Assembly: GCF_019968905.1 (NCBI RefSeq)
Contig: NZ_CP079946.1
Location: forward strand, 5,518,001 to 5,582,000
Source: Corallococcus sp. EGB
Lineage (GTDB): Bacteria; Myxococcota; Myxococcia; Myxococcales; Myxococcaceae
Direction of reading: 5' to 3'
Length of the DNA stretch: 64,000 nucleotides
Positions 59,110 through 64,000 of the stretch are shown in pieces. A program made the translations under genes and the position numbers. The notes beneath the pieces were generated by a model. That model saw only the letters and a program-made list of their open reading frames with translations, was not told the DNA's origin and ran no database searches. Position 1 is the first letter of the stretch, and every line of letters begins with the position of its first letter.

Positions 59110-59444
59110 CGGGGAAGGAGCGCCGCGGGGTTGTCCAGGTGAAGCTCGCGGCGCAGCGCGAGCATCGCCTCGTACTTCCGCAGCTCCTCCCCAAGGACCG
59201 CGCGGCCCTTGCGGTAGCTGATGAAGCCGTACACCAGGAGCCCCAGCGCCAGCAGCGACGCGCCCCAGGCCAACAGCGGCGTGCGCAGCGAGTCGTGGAA
59301 CAGCTTCCCCGCCGCTCCGCCAATCAACATGAAGGCGATGATGGACACACCCGCGTGGGCGAAGTGTGTGGTGCTCTGCCGGGTCGCCAGGCTCTCCTGC
59401 AACTGCTCGAACCGGGCCCGCTTGTCCTGGATATCTGCGCTCAC
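59106..59444 (-). CDS. Small two-pass membrane protein
   Basis: A 112-residue protein with two hydrophobic segments (FAHAGVSIIAFMLIGGAAG, ~28-46, and LLAWGASLLALGLLVYGFI, ~57-75) and charged ends; the C-terminal ~35 residues look helical. No family is recognised. It is joined to tmk by a 4-bp overlap. The 198 bp upstream to ribB hold the divergent promoters; I see no FMN riboswitch or other structured leader there. Confidence 0.72.
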   Translation of the reverse strand: MSADIQDKRARFEQLQESLATRQSTTHFAHAGVSIIAFMLIGGAAGKLFHDSLRTPLLAWGASLLALGLLVYGFISYRKGRAVLGEELRKYEAMLALRRELHLDNPAALLPR

Positions 59445-59642
59445 GGAGCCGAGGACCCTACATCACGCGCCCCAGCCCGTCGAGTCGCTGCCCTGTCAGG
59501 ACCCACCTACACGGACGCGCAGTCCCAGGTTGCGCTCATCCCAGCCATTGAACGGACGCACGCTCGCCGCCGGGCATGGCTTGCCACCCCACCCCCCTCG
59601 CGTTACATGCCGCGCACCATGCCTCTCCACGTCGTCAGCAGG

Positions 59643-60785
59643 ATGAGTTCCCCCGACATGAGCCGAGACTCCGAGTTGAACACCATCGAGGAGGCCGTCC
59701 GCGACATCCAGGCCGGCAAGTGCGTCATCGTCGCGGACGACGAGGACCGCGAGAACGAAGGCGACCTCATCATGGCCGCCGAGCTCGCCACTCCCGAGCA
59801 GCTGGCCTTCATGGTGCGCCACACCAGCGGCATCATCTGCCAGCCCATGCTCGCCGAGCGGCTGGACGCCCTGCGCCTGCCCCAGATGGTGGCGGAGAAC
59901 ACGGAGTCCCACCGGACCGCCTTCACCGTCTCCGTGGACTTCCGCCACGGCACCACCACCGGCGTCTCCGCCAGCGACCGCACGAAGACCATCCGCGCGC
60001 TCGCGGACCCGAACAGCACCGCGGACGACTTCCTGCGCCCCGGCCACATCTTCCCGCTGCGCTACCGCGAAGGCGGCGTGCTGCGCCGCGCGGGCCACAC
60101 CGAGGCGGCCGTGGACCTGGCGCGCCTCGCCGGCCTGCAGCCCTCCGGCATCCTCTGCGAGCTGGTGAAGGACGACGGCACCATGCAGCGCATGCCGGAC
60201 CTGAAGCAGTTCGCGCGCGAGCACGACCTCAAGCTCATCACCATCGCGGACCTCATCGAGTACCGCAGCCGCAAGGACCGCCTGGTGCGCCGCGAGCCCG
60301 GCCAGAGCGTCGTGCGCACCCGCCACGGTGAGTTCACCGCCTTCACGTACACGTGGACGCCCGACGGCGCGAAGTCGCTCGTGCTGGTGAAGGGCGACCC
60401 GTCCAAGCCCCAGCCCGCCCCGCTGGTGCGCCTGCACGGCGCCTGCGCCATGGGCGACGTGTTCGGCTCGCCCGACTGCAAGTGCAACCTGCTGCTGGAT
60501 CGCGCGATGCAGAACGTGGCGCGCGAGGGCACGGGCGTCATCGTCTACCTGCCCGGCATGCACGGCAACGACTTCGGCATCCACCACAAGCGCTCGGGCG
60601 ACGGCAGCAACGCGTCCGTCAGCCGCGCGGCCAACGAGTCGCGCGACGTGGGCATGGGCTGCCAGATCCTCACCGACCTGGGCGTGAGCACCATGCGCGT
60701 GATGTCCAACACGGACATGACGTACCGGGGCATCTCCGGCTTCGGGCTCACCATCGAGTCGCGCCTGCCGCTCGAGGTGGAGTAG
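59643..60785 (+). CDS. ribB: RibB (DHBP synthase) fused to a GTP cyclohydrolase II-like domain
   Basis: A 380-residue riboflavin-pathway protein. The N-terminal ~200 residues are 3,4-dihydroxy-2-butanone 4-phosphate synthase, making the four-carbon precursor from ribulose 5-phosphate: DDEDRENEGDLIMAAE (metal-binding acids), TSGIICQPM and RRAGHTEAAVDLARLAG. The C-terminal ~170 residues align with GTP cyclohydrolase II. The zinc cysteines are kept (LHGACAMGDVFGSPDCKC), but the catalytic RxEGRxIGL stretch is replaced by LPGMHGNDFGIHHK. The second activity is therefore doubtful. ATG 59643 is chosen; in-frame ATGs at 59607 and 59619 would add a short tail with no clear function. Confidence 0.88.
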   Translation: MSSPDMSRDSELNTIEEAVRDIQAGKCVIVADDEDRENEGDLIMAAELATPEQLAFMVRHTSGIICQPMLAERLDALRLPQMVAENTESHRTAFTVSVDFRHGTTTGVSASDRTKTIRALADPNSTADDFLRPGHIFPLRYREGGVLRRAGHTEAAVDLARLAGLQPSGILCELVKDDGTMQRMPDLKQFAREHDLKLITIADLIEYRSRKDRLVRREPGQSVVRTRHGEFTAFTYTWTPDGAKSLVLVKGDPSKPQPAPLVRLHGACAMGDVFGSPDCKCNLLLDRAMQNVAREGTGVIVYLPGMHGNDFGIHHKRSGDGSNASVSRAANESRDVGMGCQILTDLGVSTMRVMSNTDMTYRGISGFGLTIESRLPLEVE

Positions 60786-60811
60786 CGCCACCCGCGAGGC
60801 GCGCGAGGCCT

Positions 60812-62146
60812 TCAGCCCAGGTCCTTCAGGGCCTCGCGCACCGCGGACAGGTCCGCGGGCAGCTCCAGCGGCGGGTTCGCGTGCGCGGCCTGCACGTCCT
60901 TGAGCGTCTCGCGGTGGTAGCCCACCTTGAAGTCCGCGAACTTCAGCCCGTGCGCGGTGGCCACCACCGCGACGCTGGAGCCCTTCGCCATCACACCCGA
61001 CGTGGCCAGCTTCTCCACCGCCGCCAGCGCGACGCCCGTCTGGGGACAGGTGAAGGTGCCCTCCCGGTCCGCCCGGGCCGCCGCGTTGGACAGCTCCGAC
61101 TCCGTCGCCTCCTCCACCACGCCGTCGAACGCGCGCAGCATCCGCACCGCGCGGCGGAAGGACACCGGGTTGCCAATCTGGATGGCGGACGCGAGCGTCG
61201 CTCCCGCCTGCATGGGCACCAGCTCCTGGAAGCCGCCCCGGAAGGCGCGCGCCAGGGGGTTGGCCCGCTGCGCCTGCGCCACCGCGATGCGCGGCCGGCG
61301 CGAAATGAGCCCCAGGTTGAAGAGCAGGTCCAGGCCACGGCCCAGCGCGCTCGCGTTGCCCAGGTTGCCACCCGGGATGACGATCCAATCCGGCGGCTCC
61401 CAGCCCAGGTCCTGGCACAGCTCGATGGCGATCATCTTCTGGCCCTCGATGCGCAGCGAGTTCATCGAGTTCGCCAGGTACAGCCCCGTGTCCGCCGTCA
61501 CCGCCTGCACCAGCTTCATGCAGCCGTCGAAGTCCGTGTCCAGCGACAGCACACGCGCCCCGTTCGCGATGGGCTGCACGAGCTGCGCGAGCGACACCTT
61601 GTTCCTCGGCAGGAACACCACCGCGGGGATGCCCGCCGCCGCGGCGTAGGCGGACAGCGCCGCGGACGTGTCACCCGTGGACGCGCACGCCACCGCGCGG
61701 ATGGGCGTGCCCCGAGCGCGCAGGTGCTTCACCGCGGACACCAGGACCGTCATCCCCCAGTCCTTGAAGCTGCCCGTCGGCGAGACGCCGCACTCCTTCA
61801 ACATCAGCGAGCCCAGCCCCAGCTCCGCCGCCATGCGCGGCAGCGGCTTGAGCGGCACGCGGCCCTCGCCCAGCGAGACGATGTCCTCCACCGGCAATTC
61901 GGGCAGCGCCCACTCGCGCTTGCCCCAGACGCCGGAGCCGTCCGGCAGCCGGGACGTGGCGAAGCGGGACTCGAAGCGGCGCTTCCACTCGGCGGCGGGG
62001 ATGGCGCGCAGGGCGGCCTCGTCGTGGACCACCTCCAGCAGGCCCTCGCAGCGCGGGCAGCGGTAGACGACGTCCCACAGCGAGGCGGTGAAGCCACACC
62101 CCTCGCTGCACGCGTAGCCCGCCTTCAGCGCCGGCGCCGCCGTCAT
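60812..62146 (-). CDS. thrC: Threonine synthase
   Basis: A 444-residue PLP enzyme converting O-phosphohomoserine to threonine and phosphate. ATG 62146 overlaps the upstream stop (ATGA). The N-terminal zinc ribbon (CSEGCGF...CPRCEG) is followed by the PLP lysine motif SPTGSFKDWG (~residue 125), ACASTGDTSAALSAYAAAAG for phosphate binding, the region NSMNSLRIEGQKM, and IPGGNLGNASALGRG. Length and motifs are those of standard bacterial ThrC, making this the likely housekeeping copy, unlike the homologue at 45328-46575. It lies in a leftward run with a zinc-ribbon gene, and converges on ribB 26 bp away. Confidence 0.9.
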   Translation of the reverse strand: MTAAPALKAGYACSEGCGFTASLWDVVYRCPRCEGLLEVVHDEAALRAIPAAEWKRRFESRFATSRLPDGSGVWGKREWALPELPVEDIVSLGEGRVPLKPLPRMAAELGLGSLMLKECGVSPTGSFKDWGMTVLVSAVKHLRARGTPIRAVACASTGDTSAALSAYAAAAGIPAVVFLPRNKVSLAQLVQPIANGARVLSLDTDFDGCMKLVQAVTADTGLYLANSMNSLRIEGQKMIAIELCQDLGWEPPDWIVIPGGNLGNASALGRGLDLLFNLGLISRRPRIAVAQAQRANPLARAFRGGFQELVPMQAGATLASAIQIGNPVSFRRAVRMLRAFDGVVEEATESELSNAAARADREGTFTCPQTGVALAAVEKLATSGVMAKGSSVAVVATAHGLKFADFKVGYHRETLKDVQAAHANPPLELPADLSAVREALKDLG

Positions 62147-62703
62147 GCCTCCACCTCCACCTTCGTGCCGCACGCCACGCACGCGCGGCCCGGCCAGGCC
62201 GGCACGTGGCAGGAGGGACAGGGCACGCGCTCGCCCTCGGCCGCGCGCTTCGCCGTCACCGGCGCCGCGACACGGACGCGGGGCAGCCGCATGCCGCAGC
62301 CGTCACAGAGGAGGCCTTCCGCCTGGACGTGGCGACAGTAGCGGCACGTCACCGCGCCCACGGGGGCGGCGGTGCGCACGCCGTCGTCCTGCGCGCGGCC
62401 CGTGTCCAGGTCCGCCATCGCCACGACGGGCACCTCGCCCGTGACGCCCGAGCGCGTCAGCTCCAGGTCGGGCACGACCGTGGCCGGCAGGTCCGGCCCC
62501 GAGCGCAGCCGCGTCAGGTCCAGCTCCGGCAGCGCGGGCGCGTCCACCGGCACGCGGCCCCCCACGTGGTGCGTCAGCTCCAGCTCCGGCAGCGGGGCCA
62601 CGGCGGGCGCGGGGATGTTCCCGAGGCCGGGGAAGCGCTTGCCACAGCCTTCGCACTCTTCGCCTTCCGACTGCACGTGGTCGCAGACCGGGCAGATGAT
62701 CAT
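62143..62703 (-). CDS. Zinc-ribbon protein with a repeated acidic linker
   Basis: A 186-residue protein with three CxxC...CxxC zinc ribbons: CPVC/CEGC (residues 4-20), CRYC/CDGC (middle) and CPSC/CVAC (C-terminal). The first two are clearly related (HVQSEGEECEGCG and HVQAEGLLCDGCG). Between the first and second lies a linker with a short motif about every 19 residues (PELELT, PELDLT, PDLELT, ADLDT; residues 39-101). No enzyme domain is visible, so a binding or adaptor role is likely. It is coupled to thrC by a 4-bp overlap. Start ATG 62703 directly precedes the first ribbon. Confidence 0.78.
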   Translation of the reverse strand: MIICPVCDHVQSEGEECEGCGKRFPGLGNIPAPAVAPLPELELTHHVGGRVPVDAPALPELDLTRLRSGPDLPATVVPDLELTRSGVTGEVPVVAMADLDTGRAQDDGVRTAAPVGAVTCRYCRHVQAEGLLCDGCGMRLPRVRVAAPVTAKRAAEGERVPCPSCHVPAWPGRACVACGTKVEVEA

Positions 62704-62801
62704 GTCCGGGACGTTACCGGTCCCCTCTCCGCTCGGCAACGCGGCCCGGGATGCCGGGCATGCAGGCGCGCGGCCCGCCGCACCCGCCAACTCCGGTCGC
62801 C

Positions 62802-63437
62802 TCAACTCGAGGCCGAGCCCACGCCCGTCATCGGAACGAAGCGCACCGGCAGCAGGTGGTCCACCCGGGGCAGCATCCCTGGCCGTCTCCGGCGCACGCG
62901 CAGCAGATCCTGCGTCTCGTGCATCCCTCCCACGGGGATGACCATCCGCCCCCCGGGTCTCAACTGCCGCAGCAGCTCCCGGGGGATCTCCTCCGGCGCG
63001 GCGGTGGCGATGATGGCGTCGAAGGGCGCGGCCTGGGGCCAACCCCGGGAGCCGTCGCCCTCCCGGAAGAACACGTTGGTGAAGCCCAGCCGGTGGAGCA
63101 GCCGCCGCGCGGGCCGGGCCAGCTCCCGGACGATCTCCACGGTGAAGACCTCGCGGGCCAGCAAAGCCAGCACCGCCGTCTGGTAGCCGGAGCCGGTGCC
63201 AATCTCGAGCACGCGCTCACAGCCGCGCAGGCGCAGGGCCTCTGTCATCAGGGCTACCACGTAGGGCTGGCTGATGGTCTGCCCGTGGCCGATGGGCAGG
63301 GGGACATCCTGGTAGGCCGCGTCCCGCTCGCCCGCGGGCACGAAGTCCGCGCGACTCAGGTTGGCGATCGCCGCGAGCACCTTCCGGTCCCGGATGCCCT
63401 GCCGTGCCAGATACTCCGCTCGGCCCCAGTCTCCCAT
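62802..63437 (-). CDS. pcm: Protein-L-isoaspartate O-methyltransferase
   Basis: A 211-residue SAM-dependent methyltransferase that starts repair of isoaspartyl residues in aged proteins. Motifs: DFVPAGERDAAYQDVPLPIG near residue 30, then GQTISQPYVVALM (PCMT signature), EIGTGSGYQTAVLA (SAM loop, ~residue 77) and DAIIATAAPEEIP. ATG 63437 has a GGGGGGA stretch upstream and gives the usual family length; longer starts add a Pro/Gly-rich tail. It stands alone between recG and the zinc-ribbon gene, with about 90-100 bp on either side. Confidence 0.92.
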   Translation of the reverse strand: MGDWGRAEYLARQGIRDRKVLAAIANLSRADFVPAGERDAAYQDVPLPIGHGQTISQPYVVALMTEALRLRGCERVLEIGTGSGYQTAVLALLAREVFTVEIVRELARPARRLLHRLGFTNVFFREGDGSRGWPQAAPFDAIIATAAPEEIPRELLRQLRPGGRMVIPVGGMHETQDLLRVRRRRPGMLPRVDHLLPVRFVPMTGVGSASS

Positions 63438-63528
63438 CGCTGACGTCCCCCCGTGGTCCTCCGACGGAAAACGTAAGCACGCCGACAGTGCGAGGCAACC
63501 CGGGGGCCGATGGCCCGCCTCGCCGCCC

Positions 63529-64000
63529 CTACCCCACCCGGGCAAGCGCGAGCCGGCCCTCCCAGCGCTCCTCCAGCGCCTTCACGAGCCCCTGATGGTC
63601 GGGGTCCTGGAGCCGCGGGTCCTTGTCCATGATGCGCCGCGCTTCCGCCTGGGCGAGCGACAGCAGGTCGCCATCGCGCACCAGGTTGGCCACGGCCAGC
63701 TCCGGGAGGCCGCTCTGGCGCGTGCCGAGGAACTCGCCGGGGCCGCGGATCTCCAGGTCCTTCTCCGCGATGACGAAGCCGTCGCTGCTGCGCTCCATCA
63801 CGCCCAGCCGCTCGGTGGACTCCCAGGAGCGCGCGGCGCCCGCGACGAGGAAGCAGTAGCTGGCCGCGGCGCCACGGCCCACGCGCCCGCGCAACTGGTG
63901 CAGCTGCGACAGGCCGAAGCGCTCCGCGGACTCCACCACCATGACGGACGCGTTGGGCACGTCCACGCCCACCTCCACCACGGTGGTGCAGACGAGCAGT
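63529..64000 (-). CDS. recG: RecG helicase, C-terminal part, cut by the window end
   Basis: The visible ~157 residues are the C-terminal end of the branch-migrating DNA helicase RecG: TTVVEVGVDVPNASVMVV (motif V), LSQLHQLRGRVGRG (motif VI with both arginines), then ERSSDGFVIAEKDLEIRGPGEFLGTRQSGLPEL and a helical tail. RecG remodels stalled forks and Holliday junctions. The rest lies beyond position 64000. Confidence 0.94.
   Translation of the reverse strand, partial: LLVCTTVVEVGVDVPNASVMVVESAERFGLSQLHQLRGRVGRGAAASYCFLVAGAARSWESTERLGVMERSSDGFVIAEKDLEIRGPGEFLGTRQSGLPELAVANLVRDGDLLSLAQAEARRIMDKDPRLQDPDHQGLVKALEERWEGRLALARVG

Noticed and set aside
59445-59642. An FMN riboswitch before ribB
   Set aside because: I looked for the conserved RFN blocks and found none in the leader.

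Overview
The window is high-GC DNA with almost no intergenic space. Very large NRPS and PKS genes, lipobox-bearing lipoproteins, a giant TPR protein and the housekeeping genes at the right end suggest a myxobacterium of the Myxococcus/Corallococcus type. This is inference from gene content; there is no rRNA gene in the window to test it.

Positions 1-45307 hold one rightward biosynthetic gene cluster that begins before the window. Its genes overlap by ATGA, GTGA or TGATG, or lie within about 70 bp, so it probably behaves as one operon of about 45 kb. In order it encodes the tail of an SbnA-like enzyme, SbnB (together making 2,3-diaminopropionate, Dap), a cyclic-peptide-type ABC exporter, a Gfo/Idh/MocA oxidoreductase, a GMC oxidoreductase, a four-module NRPS with an N-terminal fatty acyl-AMP ligase, a one-module PKS (KS-AT-KR-ACP), a second four-module NRPS ending in a condensation domain, two glycosyltransferases, a peptidoglycan glycosyltransferase (MtgA type) and an AspH-family hydroxylase. 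Ten-residue binding-pocket signatures that I extracted by eye predict: fatty acyl - Thr (possibly dehydrated) - Ala - basic residue (probably Dap) - aromatic - malonate with ketoreduction (statine-like) - basic residue (Dap) - Ser - D-Thr - aromatic. The product would be a glycosylated lipopeptide. No thioesterase is present. Two A-domain cassettes occur twice each as near-identical DNA and have a codon style unlike their surroundings.

Positions 45328-47797 hold a leftward pair, a threonine synthase and a DUF1015 protein. A rightward 1690-residue TPR protein follows, then a leftward CinA/MoaB-fold protein. Positions 53960-55450 hold two adjacent damaged rightward genes. One has an in-frame TAG. 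The other, an ATP-grasp enzyme, has a one-base shift in a C run. An 18-bp direct repeat brackets the next 545 bp. Three leftward lipoproteins follow, up to 58340.

Positions 58453-64000 are housekeeping: tmk with a small membrane protein (leftward), a RibB/GTP-cyclohydrolase-II-like fusion (rightward), then thrC, a zinc-ribbon protein, pcm and the C-terminal end of recG (all leftward). I saw no tRNA, rRNA, CRISPR array, insertion sequence or prophage gene.
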